This document shows, piece after piece, positions 17,892 through 27,075 of a DNA stretch of 64,000 bases; position 1 is the first letter of the stretch, and the number at the start of each line of letters is the position of its first letter. The translations under genes and the position numbers were made by a program. The notes under the pieces were generated by a model. It made no database searches and was not told the DNA's origin. It was given only the letters and a program-made list of their open reading frames with translations. The stretch spans positions 372,001-436,000 of the forward strand of contig NZ_SJSM01000002.1 of the NCBI RefSeq assembly GCF_004331685.1. Direction: 5' to 3'. Source of the DNA: Pedobacter hiemivivus (lineage in GTDB: Bacteria > Bacteroidota > Bacteroidia > Sphingobacteriales > Sphingobacteriaceae).

Positions 17892-20102
17892 ATGTTTAAA
17901 GTCCGATTACATACTACCCTTATCCCTTTCTGTTTACTGTTGCTTTTCTCTGTTGCCATTTCTTTCAGGTCAGCGGCACAATCTGTTGTTATCCCTATAG
18001 AAACACAGCGTAATGCACTTGTACTGCAAGTCGATGTCAATAAGGATCTGGGGACTATTTATTTTGGTAAAAAATTAACAAACAACAGCGAATACTCGCA
18101 GGTTCCGGCCTTGTATAAGCAAACTTCAGATTATACGGGGATACTCAATTCTGCCTATACCCCATCTGGTTCCAGAAATTTGGTCGAACCTGCGCTCAGT
18201 CTGACCCATGCTGATGGTAACAATTCGCTGGATCTGAAATATGTAAGTCATACTTTAAAACAAATTGACGATAATGTTTCCCTGCTTAGCATTGTTTTAA
18301 AAGATCCTGTGTACGATTTCTCTGTAACACTCTACTATAAAACTTATTTTAAAGAAGACGTGGTAGAACAATGGTCATCCATTCAACATCAGGAAAATGG
18401 CAATGTTACCTTACATAAATTTGCTTCAGCAAACCTGTATGTAAAAAGTTCGGGTTATTGGTTAAACCAATATCATGGTGATTGGGCTAAAGAGATGCAA
18501 GCTGAAGAATCGAAACTCACACATGGCATTAAAACGTTGGACAGCAAATTGGGCACAAGGGCTAATTTGTTCCAGCCCCCAGTGTTTATGGTGTCACTAG
18601 GTAAACCTGCAACAGAAGACGAGGGGACTGTTTTATTTGGTTCATTGGAATGGAGCGGTAATTTTCGTACCGATCTGGAAGTTGATTACCAGGAAAACTT
18701 AAGGATCGTTTCGGGGATAAATAATTATGCTTCAACCTATACATTAAAACCAAATGAGGCTTTTGTAACTCCGGTATTCCTATATACGTTATCTACGGAT
18801 GGTAAAGGAGTGGCCAGCAGGAATCTGCAGCAATGGGCCAGAAACTACAAATTATTAGACGGAAAGGGTACACGTTTAACCCTTTTAAACAATTGGGAAG
18901 CTACTTATTTCGATTTTAATGAAAATAAGCTCGCAGGTCTTTTAAAAGACACAAAGAAACTGGGGGTAGATCTTTTTTTACTGGACGATGGCTGGTTTGC
19001 CAACAAATACCCTCGTAACGGTGATGTCGCGGGATTAGGCGACTGGCAGGAAAATAAAAAGAAATTGCCAAATGGTATCGCCTCCTTGGTAAAAGAGGCT
19101 CAAAATAACCAGGTTAAATTTGGTATCTGGATAGAGCCTGAAATGGTTAACCCCAAAAGTGAATTGTACGAAAAGCATCCCGACTGGGTAGTTAAACAGT
19201 CCAACAGAGCTGAGCATTATTTCAGGAACCAGCTGGTACTTGATCTGACCAATCCGGAAGTGCAAGATTTTGTGTATGGAGTGGTGGATGGACTTTTTTC
19301 AAAGAACCCCGATCTGGCCTACATCAAATGGGATTGTAATGCTGTAATTTTTAATGCCCATTCTGCGACAATTAAAGACCAATCCCATTTTTACATTGAA
19401 TATGTGAGGGGTTTGTATAAAGTATTAGAACGGATCAGGGCAAAGTACCCTAAGGTACCGATGATGCTTTGCTCAGGTGGTGGTGGCAGGGTTGACTATG
19501 CCGCATTGCAGTATTTTACAGAATTCTGGCCAAGTGACAACACAGATCCACTGGAGCGCATTTTTATGCAATGGGAATATTCTTATTTTTATCCGGCCAT
19601 AGCTACGTCAAACCACGTGACCGACTGGGGCAAACAACCTATAAAATTCAGGACAGATGTAGCTATGATGGGCAAACTGGGTTTTGATATTGTGGTGAGC
19701 AAACTAAGTGCTGCTGATCTTAAATATTGCCAGGAGGCGATAAAGAATTACAATAAACTCAAGGATGTCATTTGGCAGGGAGATCAATACCGCTTATCCA
19801 ATCCAAAAGAATCCAATGTTGCTTCGATGCTTTATCTTGATGAAAATAAATCATCCGGCGTAATCTTCAACTACCTTGTCAATTACAGGTATGGTGCGAA
19901 CAGCAGTTTTCCTATTCTTTTAAAGGGGCTTGATCCGGCAAAAAGATACAAGATCCAGGAAATAAACCTTTATCCTGGTACAAAATCCAGCATTAAAGAG
20001 GAAGCAAGTTATACTGGCGATTTCTTAATGAAAATAGGATTCAATCCTGATGTAAATTCATTGAGAACAAGTGTGATTTTAAAAATTGATGTCGTAAATT
20101 AA
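17892..20102 (+). CDS. GH36 alpha-galactosidase
   Basis: An exported GH36 enzyme of the usual length (736 residues). The signal peptide ends near SAAQS. An N-terminal beta-supersandwich (about residues 30-330) is followed by the barrel with LLDDGWF, GIWIEPEMVNPKSELYEKHPDW, IKWDCN (nucleophile Asp) and FWPSDNTDPLERI (acid/base Asp), and a C-terminal beta domain. These are the textbook GH36 signatures for retaining hydrolysis of terminal alpha-D-galactose. It follows the divergent clan GH-D gene after 28 bp, in the same orientation, within the polysaccharide locus. All catalytic residues are intact. Confidence 0.95.
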   Translation: MFKVRLHTTLIPFCLLLLFSVAISFRSAAQSVVIPIETQRNALVLQVDVNKDLGTIYFGKKLTNNSEYSQVPALYKQTSDYTGILNSAYTPSGSRNLVEPALSLTHADGNNSLDLKYVSHTLKQIDDNVSLLSIVLKDPVYDFSVTLYYKTYFKEDVVEQWSSIQHQENGNVTLHKFASANLYVKSSGYWLNQYHGDWAKEMQAEESKLTHGIKTLDSKLGTRANLFQPPVFMVSLGKPATEDEGTVLFGSLEWSGNFRTDLEVDYQENLRIVSGINNYASTYTLKPNEAFVTPVFLYTLSTDGKGVASRNLQQWARNYKLLDGKGTRLTLLNNWEATYFDFNENKLAGLLKDTKKLGVDLFLLDDGWFANKYPRNGDVAGLGDWQENKKKLPNGIASLVKEAQNNQVKFGIWIEPEMVNPKSELYEKHPDWVVKQSNRAEHYFRNQLVLDLTNPEVQDFVYGVVDGLFSKNPDLAYIKWDCNAVIFNAHSATIKDQSHFYIEYVRGLYKVLERIRAKYPKVPMMLCSGGGGRVDYAALQYFTEFWPSDNTDPLERIFMQWEYSYFYPAIATSNHVTDWGKQPIKFRTDVAMMGKLGFDIVVSKLSAADLKYCQEAIKNYNKLKDVIWQGDQYRLSNPKESNVASMLYLDENKSSGVIFNYLVNYRYGANSSFPILLKGLDPAKRYKIQEINLYPGTKSSIKEEASYTGDFLMKIGFNPDVNSLRTSVILKIDVVN

Positions 20103-20123
20103 ACAATATTCCAAATTCCTGTA

Positions 20124-22133
20124 ATGAACATGATGTTTAATCTTAAAATCAAAAAAGAACTTTTATCAGTTATAGCATTTGCCGTAATGCTTTGTATAAG
20201 CTGTGATGTGCTAGGCAAAGTAAAGTTGCCATCTGTATTTAGTGATAACATGGTTTTTCAGCAAAAAACCAAGGCTGCTGTTTGGGGTAAAGCTGATCCT
20301 GGCAAAACGATAACCATCAGCACAACCTGGAGCCGGGCACGTTATACATCAAAAGCCAATGAATTTGGTAACTGGAAGATCATGGTGGCTACGCCATCTT
20401 ACGGCGGACCATATGCGATGACGATTTCTGACGGAGAACCATTCATCTTAATGAATGTCCTGATTGGTGAAGTTTGGGTCTGTTCAGGACAATCTAATAT
20501 GGAGATGCCTTTGGCCGGATGGGGAAAGATCAACAATTATGAAAAAGAGGTTGCTGATGCAAAATATCCAGACATTAGGCTTTTGCAAGTTGAACATGTC
20601 ACCAGCAATTCGGCTTTGGAAGACGTTAAAGTAACGAACAATGGCTGGAAACCCTGCATTCCACAATATGTTGCCGAGTTTTCATCTGTGGCTTATTTTT
20701 TTGCCAGAGAAATTTATAATAAGACTAAAGTGCCGATTGGATTAATCCATACTTCATGGGGTGGCACTGTAGCTGAAGCATGGACTAGTGCGCCCACCCT
20801 TAAAACAATACCTGATTTTGTAGAGGCCGTAAATAAAATTGAAAATGCTGACAAGGATAAAACCGGCTCCAGCTTTGAGGAGCAATTAGCTTCGTGGCAA
20901 AAGTTAGTAATCAAAAAAGATGCAGGTATGGTACAGGGTAAACCGGCATGGAATGCAAATTCACTGGATGCTTCTTCATGGAAAGTCATGTCGTTGCCAA
21001 CGGTGTGGGAACAAGCAGGGATGCCAGAGTTTGATGGGGTGGTTTGGTTTCGAAAAAATATTACCATTCCGCAAGCCTGGGCTGGTAAAGCCTTAAAATT
21101 TAACCTAGGTCCTATTGATGATAATGACATTGCTTTTTTTGATGGTGAAATAATAGGACAAACAGAGGGTTACAACGTGCCACGTAATTATACTATTCCC
21201 GCAACTAAGGTAAAAGCAGGTACGTTTGCACTGGTTGTGAGGGTATTTGATAGTGGCGGTGGTGGCGGGATATATGGCGATAAGAATACAATGGCCCTTG
21301 TCGCTCCGGACGGAACGCGTCTTTCCCTGAACGGAGATTGGCAATATAAAACAGGCATGAACCTGAAAGATATTGCACCTATGCCGATGTCAGATAATGG
21401 CCCTAACAGACCTACAGTATTATACAATGCAATGATCCATCCATACTTGCAATTTCCAATCAAAGGGGCTATATGGTATCAGGGCGAGAGCAATGCAGGA
21501 AGGGCACATCAATACCGTACACTTTTTCCTGCAATGATCACTGATTGGAGAAAGCAATGGGGAGTTGGAGATTTTCCCTTCTATTTTGTACAGCTGGCTA
21601 ACTTTATGAAGGCAGATGCAGAACCTGGGGCTTCTGCATGGGCAGAATTAAGAGATGCACAATCTGGGGCGCTTTCATTACCAAATACAGGAATGGCAGT
21701 GGCTATTGATATTGGTGATGCGACAGACATTCATCCGAAAAACAAACAAGATGTAGGTAAAAGACTGGCTTTAATCGCACTAGCAAAAAACTATGGTGTT
21801 AAAACGCTTTACACTGGCCCTGTTTACCAATCTGCTAAAACAGAGGGTAATGTCATTAAGTTGAACTTTTATGCCACTCAAGGCTTAAAAACCAGTAATG
21901 GCGCAGAATTGAAAGGTTTCGCTATTGCCGGTGCTGATCAGAAATTTCACTGGGCCAAGGCAGAAATAAAAGGAAACCAGGTAGTGGTAAGTAGCACTGA
22001 GGTTCTTAACCCCGTTGCGGTAAGGTATGCCTGGGCCAATAACCCGGTTTGTAACCTGGTAAATGGAGCGGGTCTGCCTGCATCACCTTTTCGTACAGAT
22101 AAATGGGAAGATAGTACCTCCCCTTCAAAATAA
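20124..22133 (+). CDS. Sialate O-acetylesterase-like (SASA/CE20-type) carbohydrate esterase
   Basis: An exported 669-residue SGNH-fold esterase. VKLPSVFSDNMVFQQ and VWGKADPGKTI begin the N-terminal beta domain; VWVCSGQSNMEMPLAGW holds the nucleophile Ser; IWYQGESNAG is the second conserved block and GDATDIHPKNKQDVGKR carries the catalytic Asp/His. Between the SGNH halves (about residues 260-420) is an inserted jelly-roll-like domain: SLPTVWEQAGMPEFDGVVWFRKNI and FDGEIIGQTEGYN. That layout recalls CE20 acetylesterases associated with plant xyloglucan. In this locus it probably removes acetyl groups that would block the exo-glycosidases. True sialic-acid activity is unlikely because no sialidase is present. 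Confidence 0.9.
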   Translation: MNMMFNLKIKKELLSVIAFAVMLCISCDVLGKVKLPSVFSDNMVFQQKTKAAVWGKADPGKTITISTTWSRARYTSKANEFGNWKIMVATPSYGGPYAMTISDGEPFILMNVLIGEVWVCSGQSNMEMPLAGWGKINNYEKEVADAKYPDIRLLQVEHVTSNSALEDVKVTNNGWKPCIPQYVAEFSSVAYFFAREIYNKTKVPIGLIHTSWGGTVAEAWTSAPTLKTIPDFVEAVNKIENADKDKTGSSFEEQLASWQKLVIKKDAGMVQGKPAWNANSLDASSWKVMSLPTVWEQAGMPEFDGVVWFRKNITIPQAWAGKALKFNLGPIDDNDIAFFDGEIIGQTEGYNVPRNYTIPATKVKAGTFALVVRVFDSGGGGGIYGDKNTMALVAPDGTRLSLNGDWQYKTGMNLKDIAPMPMSDNGPNRPTVLYNAMIHPYLQFPIKGAIWYQGESNAGRAHQYRTLFPAMITDWRKQWGVGDFPFYFVQLANFMKADAEPGASAWAELRDAQSGALSLPNTGMAVAIDIGDATDIHPKNKQDVGKRLALIALAKNYGVKTLYTGPVYQSAKTEGNVIKLNFYATQGLKTSNGAELKGFAIAGADQKFHWAKAEIKGNQVVVSSTEVLNPVAVRYAWANNPVCNLVNGAGLPASPFRTDKWEDSTSPSK

Positions 22134-22142
22134 ATAACACAG

Positions 22143-23372
22143 ATGAAAAGAAGATTATACTATATATTGATACTATGCTGCCTGTTCAGTATTAAAATTT
22201 GTGCCCAGGTGAAATCTAAGGACGGGACCATTTTAGCCCTGACACCTCCGATGGGCTGGATGACCTGGAACTATTTCGCGGATAACATCAATGAGAAGGA
22301 TATCAAGGAGATGGCGGATGCCATGGTAAGTACTGGTATGCTAAGTGCAGGTTATAATTATGTTTTTATAGACGATGGGTGGCAGGGGGGAAGGGACAAC
22401 AGGAACAATATCATTGCCGATCCTCAAAAATTTCCTTCTGGGATTAAAGCCCTTGCTGATTATGTGCACAGTAAAGGACTAAAATTGGGTATCTATTCTG
22501 ATGCTGCCTTGCTTACCTGCGCAGGCTATACCGCCAGTCTGGGTTTTGAAGAGCAGGATGCGAAAGCATTTGCTAACTGGGGGATAGATTACCTGAAATA
22601 TGATTACTGTGGTGCTCCAGATGATGTGGAAATTGCTAAACAGCGGTATAAAACGATGGCTGATGCATTAAGGAACAGCGGTCGGGACATCGCTTTTGGG
22701 ATATGTGAATGGGGTGGACGTAAACCCTGGTTATGGGCCGCCCAGGCTGGTGGACAATTGTGGCGTACGACCAATGATGTAAGGGACAAATGGAAAAGAA
22801 GAAGTGTTGAAGAAGGTGGAGAGGGAATATTAAACATCATGGATTTAAATGCATCGCTTGATCAATACGCAGGCCCGGGACATTGGAACGATATGGATAT
22901 GCTTGTGGTTGGCTTAAATGGAAAAAAGGGACCTTCAGGTGATCTGGGTGGAAGCGGATGTACAAATACAGAATATCAAAGTCAGATGAGCTTATGGAGC
23001 ATTATGGTGTCGCCTTTGGCTGCTACTAATGATTTAAGAAATATGAATGCTGAAACCAAACGTATTTTATTAAATAAGGAGGTGATTGCCATTAATCAGG
23101 ATCCTTTGGGTAAGCAAGCTATCCGTAAAGTTGATAATGATACCTGGACTGTATTGCTGAAACCATTAGAAAATGGGGATTATGCACTGGCCATATTGAA
23201 CCGGGCAGGGACCACTCAAATTGCCGATTATGATTTTTCTGGATTTGGATTGAATGACCATTATCAGATCCGGGACTTATGGCAACATAAGGTCATCGGA
23301 AAAGGTAAAAAATGGCGGGGCAGTGTGGATGCACACGAAACCAAACTGTTCCGTTTAAGCAAAACCAAATAA
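22143..23372 (+). CDS. GH27 alpha-galactosidase
   Basis: A 409-residue exported GH27 enzyme, the last gene of the polysaccharide operon. Motifs in order: PPMGWMTWNYF (usual GWNSWN replaced by GWMTWN), VFIDDGWQGGRD (the paired Asp that binds galactose O4/O6 and distinguishes alpha-galactosidases from beta-L-arabinopyranosidases), KGLKLGIYSDAALLTCAGY, YLKYDYC (nucleophile Asp) and PGHWNDMDML (acid/base Asp), and a short C-terminal beta domain. Length and residues are complete. It starts 10 bp after the esterase gene. A second alpha-galactosidase alongside GH36 suggests two alpha-galactosyl linkages or sequential periplasmic steps. Confidence 0.95.
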   Translation: MKRRLYYILILCCLFSIKICAQVKSKDGTILALTPPMGWMTWNYFADNINEKDIKEMADAMVSTGMLSAGYNYVFIDDGWQGGRDNRNNIIADPQKFPSGIKALADYVHSKGLKLGIYSDAALLTCAGYTASLGFEEQDAKAFANWGIDYLKYDYCGAPDDVEIAKQRYKTMADALRNSGRDIAFGICEWGGRKPWLWAAQAGGQLWRTTNDVRDKWKRRSVEEGGEGILNIMDLNASLDQYAGPGHWNDMDMLVVGLNGKKGPSGDLGGSGCTNTEYQSQMSLWSIMVSPLAATNDLRNMNAETKRILLNKEVIAINQDPLGKQAIRKVDNDTWTVLLKPLENGDYALAILNRAGTTQIADYDFSGFGLNDHYQIRDLWQHKVIGKGKKWRGSVDAHETKLFRLSKTK

Positions 23373-23398
23373 AATTGCCCTTCCCGATCTTGCCGCTA

Positions 23399-25003
23399 TT
23401 AGGTTGTTGATGAAAGATAAATTGGAGAGAACAGCAGGAACAAAAGGATCATGATGAGTAAGAGGAGGCCGTTTACCCAATGGCGATTTTTCCAGGGTTT
23501 TAGATCAACAACCGATTTGTTCTGCGCTACATAAGGCATTTCCAGCGGGTATAGTTTTCCAATGATCAGCATAAGGGCTGAAGTGACTACAAAAAGAATA
23601 GCCAGTACGTGCAGGAAGTGGATGCCGGTATCAAAAACAATTTGTGTGAGTATATATCCGACAAAACAAAATGACAGGCCCACTTTTGCTGCAATAGGTG
23701 GAACTTTTTTGGTTACAAATCCAATAAACATGATGGTAAAGATGGGGATACTGAATGCAGCATTTATCTTTTGCATAAAGGTGTAAAAGCTATCAGTAGA
23801 AAAAATGAATAACGGAGCGATAAACATGGCCAGTAAGGAGGCGAACATTTCAAATCGTTTGGAGCTTTTGAGCAAATTTCCTTCGGTAAGCTGTACACCC
23901 TTTTTTTCTTTAAACGGCTGGTAAAGATTTAAGATGAACAGTGTGCTTGCGCTGTTAAGTCCGGGAGAGAAAGAGGTGATTGCCGCACCGAAGATAACAG
24001 CAGCAATAAAGCCGCTGAGCACAGGAGGGGAAACATCGCTCACTACCCTCGAAAATACTTCAGTAGTATTTTGCATATTGCTGTACATGTGAACGGCGAG
24101 AATCCCAGGTAAAATAAAAAGCAATGGGCCAAGTAGTTTTCCTGCGCAGGCGAGCGCAATGCCTTTCTGACTGGTCTCAAGATTGGACGAGGCCAGTGCC
24201 TGCTGCACAATGACCTGTTCTGTACCCCAGTAGAAAAGATTCATTAGGATCATACCCGTAAAAATGGTCGAAAAGGGAACAGCATCATTGGCCGTTCCTA
24301 TGGAATTGAAATGTTCCGTTTTTGAGTTAAGAATGGTATGTATGCCATTTTGAAAATCGCCGTTTCCGACGTGTCTTATTCCGAAGTAGGCCAGTAACAA
24401 CGCACCGGTAAACATGCAGATCCCTAATACGAGGTCTGAAATCACTATGGCTTTCAGTCCGCCAAGTATGGAGTATAAACTGCCGACAAGTCCAATACAC
24501 CAAACCAGGATCCAGATGCTGCTACCATAACTGATGTTCCAGATGTCTGAAAAATGAAACAGACCGTTTAATGCGATTGCACCGGTGTATAATACAATTG
24601 GCAAGAGGTTGACCATATAACCGATCAGGAAAAGAAGAGATACCAGTTTTTTTGTTTGTGGATCGTACCTGCTTTCCAAAAAATCAGGTGTGGTAGACAT
24701 GGCCCCCTTCAAATAAACAGGGATTACAAATTCAGACACTACAAGCATGGCAAATACAGAACTTACTCCCCAGGCCATTACGGTCATGTTATTGAGGTAT
24801 ACAGATTCGCTGCTGCCTACAAATTCCGCCGCACTGATATTTGTGAAAAATAGGGCGCTGCCGACTGCGGTGAAGCTCAGGTTGCGGTTAGCCAAAAACA
24901 GTCCTGCAGACGTGGTTATTTTATGTCTGCGGGTTTTAAACCAGGAAATCAGTGCAACCAAAAGGGTTACAATTATAAAGGTGACAAAGGCTGTAAAGTT
25001 CAC
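23399..25003 (-). CDS. Sodium/solute symporter (SSS/SLC5 family)
   Basis: A 534-residue inner-membrane protein with about 13-14 hydrophobic segments. Family features include RNLSFTAVGSALFFTNISAAEFVGSSESVYLNN near TM2 and FLESRYDPQTKKLVSLLFLIGYM, typical of SGLT-like sugar transporters. It lies convergent to the end of the polysaccharide operon (27 bp between stops) and is the only transporter there besides SusC, so it likely takes released monosaccharide, such as galactose or fucose, from periplasm to cytoplasm. It would be transcribed separately from its own promoter upstream of 25003. Confidence 0.92.
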   Translation of the reverse strand: MNFTAFVTFIIVTLLVALISWFKTRRHKITTSAGLFLANRNLSFTAVGSALFFTNISAAEFVGSSESVYLNNMTVMAWGVSSVFAMLVVSEFVIPVYLKGAMSTTPDFLESRYDPQTKKLVSLLFLIGYMVNLLPIVLYTGAIALNGLFHFSDIWNISYGSSIWILVWCIGLVGSLYSILGGLKAIVISDLVLGICMFTGALLLAYFGIRHVGNGDFQNGIHTILNSKTEHFNSIGTANDAVPFSTIFTGMILMNLFYWGTEQVIVQQALASSNLETSQKGIALACAGKLLGPLLFILPGILAVHMYSNMQNTTEVFSRVVSDVSPPVLSGFIAAVIFGAAITSFSPGLNSASTLFILNLYQPFKEKKGVQLTEGNLLKSSKRFEMFASLLAMFIAPLFIFSTDSFYTFMQKINAAFSIPIFTIMFIGFVTKKVPPIAAKVGLSFCFVGYILTQIVFDTGIHFLHVLAILFVVTSALMLIIGKLYPLEMPYVAQNKSVVDLKPWKNRHWVNGLLLLIMILLFLLFSPIYLSSTT

Positions 25004-25527
25004 TATAAGTTTAAATTCTTGCTGCTTTTTTTACAAGATAGTAAATTGTGTCCTAATGAGTGCTATAAAGATGGAAAGCACGATTTTTTCCACAAACGTT
25101 TCAGGGGCGAGCCAGTGGTGAACAGCTGGGATGTGGGTATTTTAATCTTTAAAGAGTATAATGTATCTATGTGGGTAATTGTTGTTTCTTTTAAAGATAA
25201 TAATGGGTCTTGTTTTATGTTGCGTTTCATTGCTGTTTTAGGTGTTAAATAAAAATAAACCCTATTTTTTGTGACTGATATTTCTTGTTTGTTTTGGTTT
25301 AACTTCTTAATTATCAATGATTTTTTGTTATTAATAATATTTGACTCCTGAAAATTTTTAGATTGGGTTAGATAGATGTGTGATTAAATTTTTTATCGAA
25401 TAATAAATTGATAGTTTAACTATTTATGTGTAGAATTTAACTATTATTTCGCTATTTTGTGTAAATCCAATTTTTTATTTGGATTTAAAAAATCTAACCC
25501 TATTTGTTAATTATTAATTAAATCATC
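25004..25527. other. Long A+T-rich divergent intergenic region
   Basis: 524 bp between the symporter and fibre genes with no convincing gene. It holds an inverted repeat AAATCCAA (25463-25470) / TTGGATTT (25479-25486) close to the fibre gene, and a 9-bp inverted pair GGGTTAGAT (25365-25373) / ATCTAACCC (25492-25500). These could be leader structures or operators. No standard promoter pair was identified with confidence. Confidence 0.4.
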
Positions 25528-26994
25528 ATGATAAAACTCTACTTCGTTTTCGCAATTTTATTTACTTTAAACACATGCTTAGTTAAAGGGCAGGCGGGCA
25601 TTGGCACGCTTACGCCTCATGCAAGCGCACAGCTTGAGATTGTTTCGACCAATAAAGGCCTGTTAATTCCCAGGATTGCGCTAGCCAGCAGGCCAGCTGC
25701 TCCGGCAACCGGCCTCATGATCTATCAAACTGATAGTACTCCCGGTTTTTATTACTACAACGGTACTGCATGGGTAAATATAAGCAGTATGAGTACGCTT
25801 ACATCCAATTTGAATACCAATACTCAGACGCTATCATTTGATGGTACAGCTAATGGGATGAAACTCCTGTCTGAAGGAGGAGTGGCTGTATATGGTGTAA
25901 GAAATTCTTCAATTTCTACTACTCCAGATTTAAACCTTCAGCTGGATAAGTCGGGGGGCTTCGTAGTTAAAGGGGTTCTTGGTACTGGTACTATACCAGC
26001 AAGCGGATCTGGTGAACGCATGATGTTCCATGCATATAAAGGTTCTTTCAGGGCAGGTGGTGTGGGAGTGGGCAGTGATAGCTGGGATGAGACTTATAAC
26101 GGTTTTTACTCCTTAGCTACCGGCTATAATACAAAAGCCGCTGGCAACTATACCGTAGCCCTTGGTTATCAATGTAGTGCGATGAGTGCTTATGGCATTG
26201 CAATGGGTTATACCAGTATTTCCCATGGTACTTCTGCTGTAGCAATAGGTTACAGGTGTACGGCAAACGCGGATTATTCTGTGGCGCTCGGACATCGGGC
26301 TTCTAATGGTGGAAGAACCGGATGTATGATAATGAATGATGCATCCAATACAGACAGTTTGTTATCTACACTTAATAATCAATTCAGCGCCAGATACGCA
26401 AACGGATATAGATTATTTACAAACACCACGAAAACCATAGGCGTTAGTTTGGCGGCTAATGGAAATGCATGGGCTTCAGTCTCAGATTCTACCAGGAAGG
26501 AAAATTACAGTAAACCAGATCATGAATATTTTTTAGCAAAGCTAGGCAAATTGCGCATCGGTTCATGGAACTATAAAGTTCAGGATAAAAGCATACGCCA
26601 TTATGGTCCGATGGCACAGGAAATTTTCTCAGCGTTCGGAAAAGACAAGTTAGGTACAATAGGAGCAGATACGACTTTGAATACAGCCGATATGGACGGT
26701 ATCATGATGATCATGCTGCAAGGCTTAGAGAAACGTTCTGCAGAACAATTGACGCTTACCAGGCAATTGACCTCAGAAATGGCCGGGCTGAAACTGGAAA
26801 ATTCAATACTGCAGGAGAAGGTTGCCAAAGGCGCCGACCCAAAAGCACTCAAAGAGATCATCCAAAATCAAACCATAGTAATTGATCAGCAATCTCAAAA
26901 AATTACACAGTTAACTGCCGAAGCTGCAGAATTAAGAAAGATCAAGCAGCGTCTCGACGCATTGGAGCAAGTCATGATAGCTACCGCGAGGTAA
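25528..26994 (+). CDS. Surface fibre protein with C-terminal S74-type chaperone domain
   Basis: The 488-residue product starts with a signal peptide ([18 protein letters not shown]) followed by [16 protein letters not shown], a motif that opens many Bacteroidetes fibre proteins. Residues about 185-260 are YadA-head-like repeats of about 14-17 residues with alternating pattern ([43 protein letters not shown]), expected to form a trimeric beta roll. Then [24 protein letters not shown] and [14 protein letters not shown] match the S74 intramolecular chaperone of phage tail spikes, with its usual Ser-Asp start. The last 90 residues form a coiled coil. It probably makes a trimeric adhesive surface fibre. 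It sits 81 bp before the large adhesin gene. Confidence 0.88.
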   Translation: MIKLYFVFAILFTLNTCLVKGQAGIGTLTPHASAQLEIVSTNKGLLIPRIALASRPAAPATGLMIYQTDSTPGFYYYNGTAWVNISSMSTLTSNLNTNTQTLSFDGTANGMKLLSEGGVAVYGVRNSSISTTPDLNLQLDKSGGFVVKGVLGTGTIPASGSGERMMFHAYKGSFRAGGVGVGSDSWDETYNGFYSLATGYNTKAAGNYTVALGYQCSAMSAYGIAMGYTSISHGTSAVAIGYRCTANADYSVALGHRASNGGRTGCMIMNDASNTDSLLSTLNNQFSARYANGYRLFTNTTKTIGVSLAANGNAWASVSDSTRKENYSKPDHEYFLAKLGKLRIGSWNYKVQDKSIRHYGPMAQEIFSAFGKDKLGTIGADTTLNTADMDGIMMIMLQGLEKRSAEQLTLTRQLTSEMAGLKLENSILQEKVAKGADPKALKEIIQNQTIVIDQQSQKITQLTAEAAELRKIKQRLDALEQVMIATAR

Positions 26995-27075
26995 TACTTA
27001 AAGCAAACTCTCTTATTGAAAATCCATATATACTATGGCTCATTTGAGATGAGTAATTGATCACTATGTAATGAT

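Noticed and set aside
20714-21130. 138-codon minus-strand frame inside the esterase gene
   Set aside because: Shadow of a well-supported esterase; no features.
20124-22133. Sialic-acid metabolism role for the SASA-type esterase
   Set aside because: No sialidase or sialate catabolic genes; inserted beta domain and neighbours fit a plant-type glycan acetylesterase better.
24747-25317. Open frames on both strands around the symporter start (for example 24747-25121 plus, 25063-25317 minus)
   Set aside because: They overlap a well-supported symporter gene or lie in an A+T-rich spacer, lack signal or domain features, and have no suitable start. One minus-strand stretch (about 25020-25150, VEKIVLSIFIALIRTQF) reads like protein but has no start codon and was left out.
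25463-25486. Inverted repeat as a terminator for the symporter or fibre gene
   Set aside because: It lies upstream of both divergent genes, not after either; at best a leader or operator structure.
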